Shown here in pieces: positions 37,051 to 49,800 of a stretch of DNA of 64,000 nt. The notes below the pieces were generated by a model. It had not been told where the DNA came from. It did no database searches and saw only the letters and a list, made by a program, of their open reading frames with translations. Both the position numbers and the translations under genes were made by a program. Source of the DNA: Erigeron canadensis (Eukaryota > Streptophyta > Magnoliopsida > Asterales > Asteraceae); NCBI RefSeq assembly GCF_010389155.1, contig NC_057766.1, positions 31,133,516 through 31,197,515 on the forward strand, in the 5' to 3' direction. How positions within the stretch are numbered: position 1 is the stretch's first letter; every line of letters begins with the position of its first letter.

Positions 37051-37916
37051 GCATGCATTTCAAGCATTTATGAACATACCAAGAAAGAACTTGTATAACA
37101 TGGATTGTATTAAAGGGGTCTTTAACCAATTTATGGAATGAATGTCAACTTATGAGATACTACTCAAGTCTCCAATAAAGATGGGATGAAGGAGACATTT
37201 TTGACTTGTTTATTTATAAAACTTTTAATCAATTAGAAAGAAAAACTTACAAAACACTCGTAGTCAAAATAAGCTTTTAATTAAAACCAACATATTATTG
37301 GTCATTGGAATACAAGTTTCACAACCTAACATGAAATAGTTAAATCAAATAGCACTATTATTATAGATGGTGTATAACTTAATTCATAATGGGCTCAGAC
37401 ATCTTTGCTACAAATAACATGAAGTCTTAGGTTCAACCCCAAACATTCCATAGCCCTAACCATTGAGTGAATCAAATAGGTCTTAAACCAACTGAAAACT
37501 AGCTAGCATGATCAAATAAGTTACGACAACAACAATCTTTATCCATTTAATCACCATGCCAATTTTGTAACAAAAACCAAAAAAACTAACATGGTACCAA
37601 AGAAGTTTACCATAATCAATAACCTACTACAACTATATACTAGAGAGAACAAAAGCCTAACCACCACCCTCAATTTCACATGGGGAAAGTAGGTCCAGCC
37701 CATTAATAATACTAGTGTTGTTACACTAGCCTGCTACATAATCAAATTAAGTTTTTTTTTTTTTTTGAAGTATAATGTAAAGGGTCCTACACAAAACTCT
37801 CCCGTTATTAAACCCTAACATAACAACAACGGCTACTTATACCTCCCTTTCCCCCATCTTTTCCTTTCCATTCTTTTCCTTCCAATTCCGATTCCGATTC
37901 CATTTCTTACAAAGCA
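37051..37916. other. upstream region of the AGP gene
   Basis: No gene is seen. AGGTTCAACCCC near 37430 is a box B-like word and may mark another decayed SINE. The AGP promoter should lie in the right part; ACTTATACC at about 37835 is a weak TATA candidate. Confidence 0.4.
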
Positions 37917-39774
37917 ATGGACCGGAAAATCATTCTCCTAATCACACTCATTTGCCTCATTGTAGCTTCCGTCGGAGGCCAATCTCCGGCAGCTTCACCA
38001 ACATTTCCTCCACCGTCATCCATCATCATTCCTCCCGCCAGCTCACCTTCCAAATCCACTCCATCTCCCGCCAAATCTCCGATATCTTCACCGACACTAC
38101 CTGCACCGGAAACCGCTCCGATTTCAGCTCCACCGACGGTTTCCGTACCTCCTCCGGCTGCCGCTCCGATGAGCTCACCACCTGCTCCAGTTCCGATCAG
38201 CTTTCCGCCGTCGGTAATTGAATCTCCACCTGTACCGGAACCAACTCCTGCTCCGGTTGAAGCACCGACTACTGCTGCTGATGTTCCGGCACCGGCGCCT
38301 AGCAAGAAGAAAACGAAGAAGAAACATGCGGTGTCTTCGCCGGCTCCTTCACCGGATATGATGATGTCACCACCTGCTCCTCCTAGCGAAGCCCCTCGAC
38401 CTAGTGACGAGTCTCTATCTCCTGGTCCTTCTGCCGCCAATATTGCTGATGAGGTAATTAATTGATTATGCTTGCTGGATATATAATTGAATTTGTTATT
38501 ATTTCTGTATTTCTATTAGCTAGGCGCTTAAGTTAATTAACTGTATTAGTTTGTAGGTTGCTGCATGAATATACATTATGTATTATTACTTTTTTTTTTT
38601 GAACATACTTATTTATTTGTTATTACTACTACGAGTAATTGAATTTAGACATCGATCATTTAATGCAAACTTGGGCAGTCAAAAACCGAATCAGAAAACC
38701 AAAAATTGAAAAACCCGAAAAAAACGAAAACTGAACAAAATCTATTGGTTTGGTTTCATTTTCTAAAAACCGAACAGATCGGTTCGCGTTTCGGTTTTAT
38801 ATTCCAAAAAACAGATCAAAAACCAAACCGAACCGAACCAAATATATATTTATGTATATTTATATTATATTACATTTATATTTATTGCTTATAATTTGTA
38901 AATGTGTTAATATATTTAAATTTTTTGTCTTTTTAGTGTACAAATCTATATTAATTGTATGTTTTAGATGAAAATGTACAATAAAAGCAATTCGTTTTAT
39001 TAAAGTTATACCAATTTTAACACCTAAAAAATTTAATTAGTTAATAAAAAACATCTTTATATTTTAGTTTCTATATCATTTTTTTTTCTTAACAATTGAA
39101 ACTTAAATTTATAGCAAAAACCGAACCGAACAAAAACCGAATCCGATGGTTTTGATTTTTTAAAAACCAAATGTATCGGTTTGGGTTTTGGTTTTAGGCA
39201 AAAACCGACTCATACTCATCCTTAGCAAACATAATTAAGATCTACCCTCTTTGCTTTTCCAAAAGAGAACAGTAACTAGTAATTATATGATCGTTTAAAT
39301 TTTAAATTGTCCACTTAATTATTTACACATAATACTACCTTATAAATGTTCAAAGTAACATATAATATAGTTTTTAACGCATTTTTTTTATAATGAAGTT
39401 TACGTATTTTATACACGTTTACAATTTATGGACAAGTTTTTTTATTGAGTGTTTTTTAATTGTCCACTAGATATCTTTAAGAGTGGTTAAATTACTCGTA
39501 TTAGTTTGACTCTTATATAAAGTTATCAATTAGATTTGTACTGATCGATCATGATGATTATAAATAGCTGGGAACTTTATTATACAATTAATAATTATAA
39601 CGGTGATGTACGTATTTGTTTTAAATTATGTACTGTATGTCGTCTGTATTATTATTTTTTTATTTTTATGTATGTATATTGTATATACAGAATGGAGCAG
39701 CAGAGAAATTAAAGAGCGTACAGATGGTGGTCGGGAGCTTGATCTTGTCATGGGCCGTCTTCAGCTGGCTCTAG
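37917..39774 (+). CDS. AGP18: lysine-rich arabinogalactan protein (AGP17/18-like)
   Basis: Two exons (37917-38453 and 39691-39774) give 206 residues. Residues 1-21 form a signal peptide starting MDRKIILLITLICL, very like AtAGP18. The mature chain starts with Q22. About 150 residues rich in Pro, Ala, Ser and Thr follow, with repeated SP, AP and TP dipeptides, the sites of hydroxyproline O-glycosylation. A short basic stretch at residues 130-137 (KKKTKKKH) is the diagnostic Lys-rich subdomain. Exon 2 encodes the hydrophobic tail VVGSLILSWAVFSWL, a GPI-anchor signal that would place the protein on the outer plasma membrane. Family members act in megaspore selection and vegetative growth (known for AGP18). 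The gene symbol is by similarity; AGP17 and AGP19 are alternatives. The opposite-strand frame at 37907-38440 is a shadow. Confidence 0.88.
38668..39224. mobile_element. probable hAT-type MITE in the AGP intron
   Basis: AAAAACCGAA and AACCGAACCGAAC words are clustered in both subterminal parts, about 38670-38845 and 39115-39205. GCAAACTT on the left and GCAAACAT on the right could be an imperfect 8-bp target duplication. The ends, GGGCAGTCAAAAACC and complement AAGGATGAGTATGAGTCGG, are only partly alike. Short frames here are not genes. Confidence 0.5.
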
Positions 39775-40789
39775 GCCCTTTTTAATTCATTATTTTCTCT
39801 TCTCCATTTTATTTATTTTATTTTTATTTTTATTTTTTTTAGCTTAATATATAGTATATTTGTATCAATCATCTATTTTGTTCTTTATTTTATTCATACG
39901 TTATCACTATGATTGTTATTATATATTGTTTAGCACGTTTTAATAAACATTGACTTGCCGCTTGATCTGCCCCTTTCATTTGTCTATTTTATCTGATTTG
40001 ATTTTCAAATTTTTATTAGTAATAATGCATTTGGATCGCAATCAGATTCTATATATATTTGGATCATTTATTTATATTGTCGTTTTACTTCGGTGGTTGT
40101 GTTATGTTCTTTGAGCATAAATAGTCAACTTTCACAAAGCCTTATACCACTTGTAGTAATCAACGGTAAAGATAAGTTTTTCCTTGTTCAGCTTATTCAA
40201 AATAATTTGTTGTCAGTATATATCCATTTCTCTTGAAAGCTAAAAAAGACATAAAATCTATAAACCGAATTTCATTCCTAGACGAAAGATGTACCTCAAA
40301 TTCTAAAATAAGGGATGTATCTATCAATTAACCCGTGGATAATAATCCAAACAAAACAAACATAGGATATTAATATATAATATTATCTTCAAACATAGAG
40401 TAGCAATACCAAACTTTATATATTGTAGTATACTTATGAATATAAGAATTAATTTGCATCCTTTTTGAGCATTACTATCTACAAAAAGGATGTACCAAGC
40501 TACAAGCGATTACTTGTGGAGTTGTGGATGTGTATAAATCACTAGAACAGGATTAGTTATGGATGTATTTGAATGACAGTTAACATTTAGGGATTAAGAA
40601 TAAAAAAATTCTATCTTGCTTTGTTGAAATTAAAGTAAAATGCTGACTTTAAATGCTTCATATACCAATATATACTTGTTTGGAATTACTAGTTTTGATT
40701 GATAAAATTTATAATCACGAGAATTAAAAACATTTTAATGATGGTTGTTTTAAAAGCTTATTCAAGTAACCAAACAATTATTAAGAATA
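39775..40789. other. AGP 3' flank, gene-less
   Basis: No coding region, RNA gene or transposon terminus is supported. Confidence 0.5.
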
Positions 40790-41091
40790 CTAGCATTGTA
40801 CCCGCGCAATACGGCGGCGGTGACGGCGATAGTGGTTTAGTGGTGTCGGTGACGGGTGGTAATCGATGACATCGACAATTGGTGTCGAGTGGTCCAACCA
40901 TGTAAGTTGATACAATGGTGATAGTGATATTTTAAAAGATAAGAGTTTCATTAAGGGTAATTTTGGTAATATCTAATAACTCTTTCCTTAAGAGTTGTTT
41001 ATTAAAGGCAATCTAGTAATTTTCTATCTAACTATTTTCTAACCCTTTTCTAAAATAGAGGGGTGAATAATCATTATAAAGGAGTAGTAGA
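40790..41091 (-). mobile_element. 302-bp Helitron
   Basis: On the minus strand it starts A|TCTACTACTCCTTTATAATG at 41091 and ends CCGCCGTATTGCGCGGG, TACAATGCTAG|T at 40790. All Helitron marks are present: TC start, GC-rich hairpin about 10 bases before a CTAG end, A-T insertion. The interior has GGTGTCGGTGACGG-like words shared with the element at 5846 in complement. No coding capacity. Confidence 0.78.
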
Positions 41092-42278
41092 TAAACTCAC
41101 TCTTATAGGGTACCATTTATCGGGTCATTGAATCTCTCTCTCTCTATATATATATATTTTCCAGTTTTGTCACAATATTCATGCTTCTATCCCTAAAATT
41201 ATATATCTATACACTTAAAATTATTAGTAACAGAACTGGATCCTGAATTTTTTTTTTATCTAAAAGTTCAAAAGCTCTTAACATCCAATTAAAACTGAAA
41301 TGACATCTATACACCTCTTCTAATTGTGCTTAAAAAAAAAGAAGAAATATATATAGTACAGTAATAACACATATCTATGTATTTTGTTGGAACATCAGTA
41401 TCTTGTTAAAACAAGGTAAAGTAATTAGGCAAAAGAATTTGATAAGCTAATTTAAAACTTAAAAGTGACAACTACTAGTGGACCAGCAAGCAATTATAGA
41501 ATTTAAGTAAATTGCCCATCATTCATTGTATTTAAGGCCCCATGTCAAAGTCATGGGCCCGATTGAAAACAATCCATGAATGGCTCACCGCTCAGTCGCT
41601 CACACCGTTTTTGTATAAAGATCTCAAGTTGAAAACCAGGGACATTTTGTTTGTGAACTCGATCTACTTATCGATAACATTTGTGCGGCATTTCTTTTTC
41701 TTAAAAAACCTTTTGAAAAACAGACAAAAGTTAATAATAGCACTTTCATTTTTGTACACTAGCGTGGTGTATATTGGTCTAATTTTGTCAATTGACATGT
41801 CTAAAAATTTATAATGATTATTGAACCAACTATAAACATAAAATTGGATCCCTATTTTAATAATTTATTCACTAAACCTTTATATTTTATAATATTTTCA
41901 CCATCACTTTACATCAACTTGCACCACTCGACACCACCACTTCTGGTAGTCTGTAGTGGCTGTCGTTCCCACCCATCGTTGACACCACTAGACTGTTACC
42001 ATCGTATTATGTTGAATACCAATACCAATACAAGGTTAAAGATAAGAATATTTTTTTTATGGGAAAAACCAATATACTGTTAGAAGCATGGATCTTTCAT
42101 GTTTCCTCATCACAAACTCCTTTCATGAAAATCACATATATAAATACAAAATCATTCCTTTTACAAACTTTTGGAAGTAGGCTGTTACTAACATAGTTGT
42201 TAAAGTTTTTGTTTTTATATATACGGGTTTACGGAGAAATAAGGAGAATGAAGACATAGAGAGATTGACAGGATCACC

Positions 42279-42313
42279 CACGTGATATTATCCGTTCATC
42301 AGAATAACACGTG
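42279..42313. promoter_or_regulatory. paired G-box/ABRE-like motifs
   Basis: Two CACGTG hexamers lie at 42279-42284 and 42308-42313, the second within ACACGTGG, an ABRE-type core. They are about 240-270 bases before the start codon of the LRR-WD40 gene. Paired ABREs often mediate abscisic acid or stress response; here this is inference. Confidence 0.5.
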
Positions 42314-42490
42314 GATATTCAACACTTAAAGAACAGCCCCCCGTCTTTATACGTGACAGATCATATATTCATATCACTCATTCATTCACAAATTATCAAC
42401 ATCAGTTGTTTTTTACTTATTAGCAAGTAGTAGTAGAAATAAGTTAGTTTGCTTTTTTTATAAGCAAAATCAGAGCTCAACTCTCACACA

Positions 42491-42520
42491 ATGCAAATAT
42501 TTCAATTCAAGATACAGTAA
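42491..42520 (+). CDS. upstream ORF of 9 codons before the LRR-WD40 gene
   Basis: ATG at 42491 opens a frame of nine codons, ending TAA at 42518-42520, 27 bases before the main ATG. No intron signal separates the two. If the transcript starts upstream of 42491, ribosomes would meet this frame first. It may dampen translation; this is inferred from position only. Confidence 0.4.
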   Translation: MQIFQFKIQ

Positions 42521-42547
42521 GTTACAGCAACACATCTAACAAAAAAA

Positions 42548-45500
42548 ATGTCTCATTTGTCTCCAAATAATTCCATTTTACTGACCAGGTAATTCATTTT
42601 TATGTCTTTAATTCTTGCAATTATACATATATTAACTTAACTTGTTATAATAATAGAAGTGTTGTTTTATATTCAGTTTATAAAATTTGTATGTGAAAGT
42701 TATAGCAGGGCTCCATTAAGATTTTGGGTGATAATTATATGAGCTTTTAAATGATTAAAGTTTTGTTTTGCTTACAAAACTTATAGAAAATGGATTGAGT
42801 TATTTAAAAGCTAAAGGAGCTTTCAAACACTAGTTGAAGATTTTTAAAAAGTAATTATCTCAATTTCCCTTGATTAATTGTACTTTAGGCTTTTCGAGTC
42901 ATGGTCGTTGGGTATTTGGTTTTTTATCTTTTGTATTTCTTGTATATCATGACTTTGTTATGTAATTTTACATATATAAGCTTTACCAAATGCATTTATG
43001 CTAGTTTTGCCAAACATAACCTATAATTTTATTATATTTTTGAACAACGAGTTAGTAGTTAGCATTCAAAACACCACAATGATATCCAATTGGGCAGTAT
43101 GTGGAGCTCGAACTATGCATGCCCAGGATGAAACCCAGGACTCTCGATAACCCCCCAAATAATCCACTCCTACAAAATGTAGGAAGTGGGTTTCGAACCC
43201 ATGTGGATTTCTCCAAGGTCTAAGACCTTACTAATAGGCCACCAAATAAACGGGATAACGGATGAGGATTTATGGGGATGACAAGCTCTTTATGAGTCAT
43301 ATGTACCCAGCCTAACCGGGGTATTATGTGTTGTTTCCGAACCTTTCCTTTGTCATTTCCAAGATTGTAACTAGCATAATTTGGGATTCAAACATGAAAT
43401 CTTTTGTCATGAGGTCCGGTATGTTAACCACTAGGGTGGTTCGGTGGTTCCTATATTTAACATTTGGGAATTGAGTTTACTACTTGTATTTAACTCTAGA
43501 AGTTAACCTTGTTAGTTTTCAAGATGCTATTTCATATATTGAGCCAACATTTTAGGTCATTTTTATGAACTTCTAATATTTTATATATATCAAAATATTC
43601 CGTATAGTAGGTGAGCTGTTTGTTAATTTCGACTAATTCAAAGATAGTTTGATATATAAACTCTTCTTTGGTATTTTTGGCCTTTAGGTCAAACTGGATC
43701 GAGTTCTTCATATAATCGTATGTCCCTTGTAGGCCTTAAAATTTAAACGCTTATATGTTCTTTAACTTGCAACATATCCTGTTGAAAACTTTAGGTACAT
43801 GGAAATCTGCCAGGCGCATGAGGTGCCGCCTAGCTCAGCTGTTGTATCATGGTTGAAGAAGGTCCTGCATATACTTTGTGCAGTACTCGTTATATACTTT
43901 AGGCTGGTAAACCAGTATTAGTAAGCTGATATTTTCTTTTCCTTCTTATTAGGCAATGGTTCAAAAGGTCACATGCCAAAAATGTACGATAGTGATTTTA
44001 CTAGACCAGCTTACAAATGCTGACTTATTTCCCCTCACCGATCTTTTCCACTCATATGATTCAAATATTATCGACGCTGTTGACCTACTGCATGAATCAA
44101 GTGGTGACTTAAGTGAATATCCTGTGTTGTCCTTGATGCATGCCATCAACACCAGGCTTCACGTAGTTGATATCCGGGATATGCCATTAAAGGATGTCTT
44201 GAGGTGGCTTCCACCAGATTGATCATAAAGTCCATACTCATATTCTTCATTTCTTTCAATTTGCAATCAAAAGGTCACTCCCATCCCCTGTATCTGCCAA
44301 ATAAGAAATAGGGGAGGTTGGGAGGGACTCAATATAGAGTAGTACTATTAGCCATCAAAAGGAGCATTATTAGAAATTTCCATGAGTACCATGTTAAGTG
44401 GTTTCTTTATACATTGTATGGATTTAAAATGTTTCCAGGGATCTTTTTGAGACCGGTCTGGACTGCCGAGTTTTGAACATAAGGTCCACTGAGATTCAAA
44501 AGCTCAATATGGCGGGGAGATTTATGCATATGCACACCCTTAATCTGGACTTTTGCACTTCACTTAGTAGCATGGAGAAGGATTGCTTTAGTTACATGCC
44601 TAATTTAATCCGTCTATCAATGTGTGCCACACGAGTATCCAATCTTTGGACAACTGCTGCTGCTTTGTCAAAACTTCCTTCATTGCTAGAACTACGCTTT
44701 CAAAACTGTTTGTGTTGCAAGGACACTGCCCCATGCCATTTGAAAGAGATCTCTGATGAAAATACCTCCAAAGCTTCAAGTGATACTTTTATTGAGGTCT
44801 GAACATCGCTGCATGCTCATGTAAGCATTGCATTTTATCACCTATAGTTTGTTGACAATTTATTTTTCATGATCTGTTTACAGGGTTCGTTTGGTAAATT
44901 GTACATTGATGAACAAGAAAGTGGTTTTGTTCATGCTTCTACTGCTTCACAGAAGTACAACTCGCATCATCCTTCTCCGATATGTTTTCAAAAGCATTAT
45001 AGGGAATACATGATTGCGTCAGTTCCTAGGTTAGGAGTCCTGGATAATTGCCGCATAGGAAAATTTGATAGAGAAAGAGCCAAGACTGTCTTCTCAACAT
45101 ACTATGAGTTATTACCAAATAAACGACAGCACAAAGAGAGCATCCTTAGTGTATTGCATATGCGTGAAACAGGAACGAGTAGTATACTCAACCCAAAGTC
45201 TTTGAGGTCAAAGGTTCCATCACTACATCAGAAAAGTCAAAGTTTCTATTCAAGGTCTCTCTGTGCTGCTAAACTTGGTTCATCTGCATGGCCTGTTTTA
45301 CACCCAATATCAAATATTAGCCAAATACCAAACGAAGGAGGGAATGTCCTTAGACCAAGACAGTTTGAGTATCACCAAACTGACCCCAGCCTAATGGCTT
45401 TTGGCACTCTAGAAGGAGAGGTAGTGGTCATCAATCACGAGACTGGCAATCTTGTTAATTATGTGCCATCTTTTGATACACATAAGAGTGTTTTGGGACT

Positions 45501-47534
45501 CTGTTGGCTTAAGAGATACCCATCCAAGGTATGTTTATGCTTGAACAATAGATAGTGGTGGAAAAATGGGATCGACTGGGTAATTGTTCAAAAGTAAATT
45601 GGGTCAAAATGGGTTTTGTTTTGTAGATAAAAGGGTTATGTAATTAATAGTTAGTGTCAGACGTGATTAGAAACTTTATATCATTTCAATAATAATCTAA
45701 ATTCTTGAATAATTTGATTTAGGAGGGTTTATGTTTTTTTAAAATAACACTAGTTTGACTCGTTCAACCCATTTGGCTCGTAGCCCGCCTTCTTTTTGTA
45801 TAAGTTTTATGCGTCTACCCAATGAAGATATAAGATAACCTGAACTGACCCGTGCATAAATACATGGGTCACACAATTGCCGCCAATAAGCATTACTATA
45901 ATCATGGTTTACTTTCTATTTTTAGCTTTAATAATACAACTTTTTTGATAAACAGCTAGTAGTTGGTTATGACAACGGATCCCTGAGATTGTATGACGTC
46001 AATGACAAACTTCTAGACGTTTCAGATAATTATTGCAGTTCTACTGGTGTTGCTTTTGATGACTTTCAGCACTTGACTTCGGTTCATGTCAACGCAACAG
46101 ACGATCAAATTCTGACAAGTGGTTACTCAAAGAAAGTTGCTGTCTATGATATCTCCACGGGCAAACGTTTGCATTTGTTCACTGATATGCATCGTGAACC
46201 CATCAATGTGGCTAAATTTTCTCATCATTCTCCCTCTCTTTTTGTTACTTCATCATTTGATCATGATGTCAAAATGTGGGACTTGAGAGCAAAACCACTA
46301 AATCCATGCTACACAACTTCAAGTTCAAGCGGAAATGTGATGGTTTGCTTCTCTCCTGATGATCTTTATTTGCTTGTATCAGCCGTGGACAATGAGGTAT
46401 TTCACGTCAGTCTAAAACTCTAAACAATAACTACGACTTTGCATTTTGAGGGGGCAATTTTCTATCCCTTTCTATACAAACAGGTCAATTTGGGATCTGT
46501 TATAGCTACAATGGGTCTAATGGGTTAAGCTAAAAAAAGTTTAAGAAGGATGTCACAGAGCACGGGCAGATTAAAAGTCATTTGAAATGTATCAAATATA
46601 TAGAACCGTCCAAACCACTTGTTGTAGTTATATAGTTTTTTGGTCATATCTAACACAATAATTATAATGTCATGGCAGATAGTCCCAACCTGACCTGATT
46701 TGACCCGTATATAAGTTACCCATTTGTTCTGTTACCAACATGCCCAACCGACCAATTTTGCAACGCTTACTTGTATCACTATATGGAAAGTCGATATAGT
46801 AGTCTATTTTAGTTCAAGGCTAATGGCCATTGCTGGTTGGTGGCAGGTGAAACAGCTTATGGCTGTAGATGGGAGGCTTCATACAGATTTTGATATAGCT
46901 CCCACTGGAAATACTCAAAATTACACTCGCTCATATTATATGAATGGGAGAGACTATATAATTAGCGGGAGTTGTGACGAACCTGTTGTTCGTGTTTGTT
47001 GTGCTCAAACTGGAAGACGACTCAGGGATGTATACTTGGAGGTACATTTAGAAAGAAAAAAAAAACTACACTCTTTTGTTCATTTGAAAACTGTCGTAGT
47101 CTAATCTATTATTGCGTCTTCAAATCGGGTCTTTGTGATTTCTCAGGGTCAAAATGCGAGGAGCCTGATGTTTGTGCAGTCTCTAAGAGGAGATCCATTT
47201 AGAGTAAGCTTTCATTTATTTGAAGTAGTATTTCTTTGTAGAGCATGTATAGTTTCTTACCATGAATGTATGATCTGATGGTCTCTATTTATATCTACCA
47301 GCATTTTCACATGGCCATCTTAGCGGCATATGTGCGCCCTAGCTCTAAGTGGGAGATCATAAAGGTAATCCATCTCATGAATCATCATCGATCGTCCTTC
47401 CTACTCATAGCATGTTAAAGGTTTTAATACAATGATATGAATAATTGCAGGTTAATTTGCTTTCTTCGGATCAAAGTTCTTCTGAGTATCAAAAAGGCCA
47501 ACATCTCTGCCCTTCCTATAGGCTTGGAACTTAG
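42548..47534 (+). CDS. plant LRR and WD40-repeat protein (transducin family)
   Basis: Ten exons join to 733 codons plus stop: 42548-42588, 43795-43861, 43953-44203, 44439-44796, 44884-45528, 45956-46396, 46847-47041, 47147-47203, 47302-47364, 47451-47534. All junctions are GT-AG and phases agree. About residues 45-230 have leucine-rich-repeat character (MHTLNLDFC, MPNLIRLSM, LPSLLELRFQNC). A linker with RRxxx-poor, Ser-rich sequence follows. From about residue 390 there are WD40-type blades, including FGTLEGEVVVINHETGNLV, LVVGYDNGSLRLYDV, ILTSGYSKKVAVYDISTG and FVTSSFDHDVKMWDLRAK. The VKMWDLR motif resembles the WDxR form used to bind the DDB1-CUL4 ligase, so a substrate-receptor role is possible but unproven. 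The C-terminus ends LCPSYRLGT. I do not assign a gene name. Confidence 0.88.
43035..43243 (-). mobile_element. tRNA-derived SINE, family Y, in intron 1 of the LRR-WD40 gene
   Basis: On the minus strand, box A-like TGGCCTATTAGTAAGG and box B GGGTTCGAAACCC are followed by about 150 bases and an A/T-rich tail. A decayed relative lies at 36928-37050. Confidence 0.6.
43246..43448 (-). mobile_element. tRNA-derived SINE next to the family Y copy
   Basis: On the minus strand, box A-like ACCCTAGTGGTTAAC and box B-like GTTTGAATCCC precede CCCCGGTTAGGCTGGGTAC, a 3' segment typical of plant Au-type SINEs. It abuts the neighbouring SINE in the same orientation. Confidence 0.55.
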
Positions 47535-48092
47535 ATTTGACCCGTTTTGTGGTAAAGCCTTCTTCCTGTTTAAAATGACCACACCAGATGCAACAAAATG
47601 CAACACACGTTACATTAATTGCAAGAGTGGCCTAATCAAGTTGGGTTTGGTATTTTATTATAATATCCGATATATATGTAGTATGTAAGTATCAGAAATT
47701 TTATAAGGTTGTACAAATCAGCGTTGAGTAAATATGTATGAGTAACTCCAGTTTTCTACGGGTTATGGTAAATGTTGTACCGGAAAGTGGAAACCCCTTG
47801 TGACGTGTATTTTGTGTGTATTATATCATGATTGAATGTCAAGAGTCTTAAGAGAGGTTACAATCAGAAATGAGGGTCAGATGTATGCGTAAAATTGTAA
47901 AAATGCATCAGCTTAATTATGGATCAACTTTAGGATCGAATGTAAAGGATCGAACTTTATAATCTGAAATAAGACATGAAACGTTGGTTAAGTGAAACAC
48001 ATGGGCAAGCCTTTTAATTCATCTCAGGCGTGAGAATCAGACGTCTTAACTCTCGTAATTATTTGATTGGGTTCCACTGAGCCCCTTTCTAA
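47535..48092. other. 3' flank of the LRR-WD40 gene
   Basis: It holds the 3'UTR and spacer. No gene is supported; the 60- and 83-codon frames at 47424 and 47437 overlap the last exon. Confidence 0.5.
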
Positions 48093-48391
48093 GGGCGTGT
48101 TTGGTTCACAGAATGTTTTGGGAAGGAATGATCACAGAATGTTTTGGGAAGGAATGAAATCTTTCAAAAGAATTGGAATTTGAATGAATAGAATTTGACG
48201 AAATATTTTTGATTTTTTGAAAATTCAATCCTTCCTCCATCCCCAAGGAATGAACATTTCATCAAATGATGGAATGCTTACATTCTTATGGAATGAGATT
48301 CTCTCTTCTTTGTGCAACCAAACGCACTAAGGAATGAAATTCAATTTCAATTCCATCAAATTTCATCAGATTCTGTGAACCAAACGCGACC
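48093..48391. mobile_element. Tourist/Harbinger MITE with TAA target duplication
   Basis: The ends are GGGCGTGTTTGGTTCACAGA and, complemented, GGTCGCGTTTGGTTCACAGA. TAA flanks both (48090-48092 and 48392-48394). A 26-bp unit with CACAGAATGTTTTGGGAAGG is repeated twice inside the left end. Such elements carry no genes and are moved by PIF/Harbinger transposase. Confidence 0.88.
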
Positions 48392-49099
48392 TAAGGTTCC
48401 GAATTAGTTTTGTGTGAATAACTTTTGAATATTTTTACGTATTCCACATAGGTAAACTTTACTACTCCCGTGTTTTTCATAATAATGCATGGTCATGATC
48501 TCGTATGAGGTCGAATGAATATGAAATTTGAAATATAACCTTTTATTTTTAACATTAACCTTTTTTCATTTGCTTGATGAAACATTCCATTCAATTAAGT
48601 TACTTTTATAGTAATTCTTCTACAGTTTAACGATTGTTACATGGGTAAAATGAATTAGGCTTTTCATTGTTTAGGTTATTGGTGAGGATAAATCTTTGAC
48701 TGGATTAGATGCAAGTGATTTACTCAGGGTTTCTTGTGGTCGTTTTCAAACCCCTTATTTGGTGGGGCAGAAACTAAATTGAATATAAGTGTAGCCTAAA
48801 ATATGGGTCCGTTCAACTTATATAGAGTAATTTTTTTGAAAATTGTTAGTGTTCTTATTGATGTTATGAGTCAAACATATATAAAATACCAGTCGATTTA
48901 GCTAATTCTAAACTTGTAAAACAAAAACTTTATCAATGAAATTTATATAGATGTATGTTTTTGCATGTGTAGGAAAAAGAAAACTACCAAAAACTTTTAA
49001 AGCCACGAAAAATAGCTGAAAATTTGAGAGTTAAAGATCGTAGGCACGTAGCAATTCTAGCTAGTCGTTATGTCACGAATATAAAGCTAATGTTAAATA

Positions 49100-49800
49100 A
49101 GAATAAAAATAAAAATGTTGGTTACTTTTAATCCTAGTTTCTGACCACCTTATATTACCTAGTAAGATTTGAAGTCCTAACCATTACACCAGCTTATTTT
49201 TTTATATTTTTTTAAAGGTGAATTTCGCTCGAAACCTCGTGTCGTGATTCGACAGTGATGGATCTAACATACATTGTCTAAACCGGGTCCGCACTAAAGA
49301 GCTCACTTGAAGTAGAAATGTTTATTTCAAATACCTAATGAAGGCCTACTAATCCGCCCGGAAGCACGACGATTAATAGGGGTAAACCCAGGCTTGAACT
49401 TGGATAGCCAAACTCTCATTGTAGGACTACCTATATCTCAAAATTGGTTGAATAAGGAATCAAACCTGACACTTGGATGCGTTTGGTTCACATAATATTT
49501 TTGAAATGAATGGAATCTCTTAAAGGAATTAGAATTTGATGAATAGGAATTCGACGAAATGTTTTTCATTTTTTGAATATTTAAATGACGTAATTCCTTT
49601 CCCCATCCTCATGGTATAGAGATTCTATCAAATGAGAGAATGTTTGAATTCCAACTGAATGATAATTCTTCATTATTGAATAAGCAAACACACTAAAGAA
49701 TGAAATTTAATTCCAATTCCATCAGAATCTACGAACCAAACGCGGTTCAATAAAGGAATTTCAAACCATTACACCAACTCATCTTATTTGAAGTGGTACT
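49100..49800 (-). mobile_element. SINE-like sequence interrupted by a second GCGTTTGGTTC MITE
   Basis: On the minus strand, box A-like GTTGGTGTAATGGTTTGA (about 49770-49787) and box B-like GGTTTGATTCC (about 49460) lie on either side of a MITE at about 49479-49747. The MITE ends are GGATGCGTTTGGTTCACAT and complement ACCGCGTTTGGTTCGTAG, related to the MITE at 48093. Another box A/B-like pair, TGGTGTAATGGTTAGGAC with CTTCAAATCTTAC, is at about 49160-49190. The nesting is inferred; exact borders are unclear. Confidence 0.45.

Larger units (their letters stand above)
41092..42547. other. upstream region of the LRR-WD40 gene
   Basis: The frames at 41542-41814 and 41814-42083 show no recognised domain. 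The part at about 41895-42020, with ACCACTCGACACCACCACTT, resembles Helitron interiors in this window. The promoter features nearer the gene are listed separately. Confidence 0.4.

Noticed and set aside
37907..38440. 177-codon minus-strand frame, Gly/Ala-rich
   Set aside because: It is the antisense shadow of the Pro/Ser-rich AGP exon. GC-rich codon bias keeps the opposite strand open.
41542..42083. Two consecutive 89-90 codon frames
   Set aside because: No domain, no splice continuity and AT-driven composition; the second overlaps Helitron-like sequence.
44204..44222. Reading exon 3 of the LRR-WD40 gene to its in-frame TGA at 44220
   Set aside because: A GT donor after 44203 joins in phase to 44439 and continues the conserved-looking LRR sequence, so the stop is intronic.
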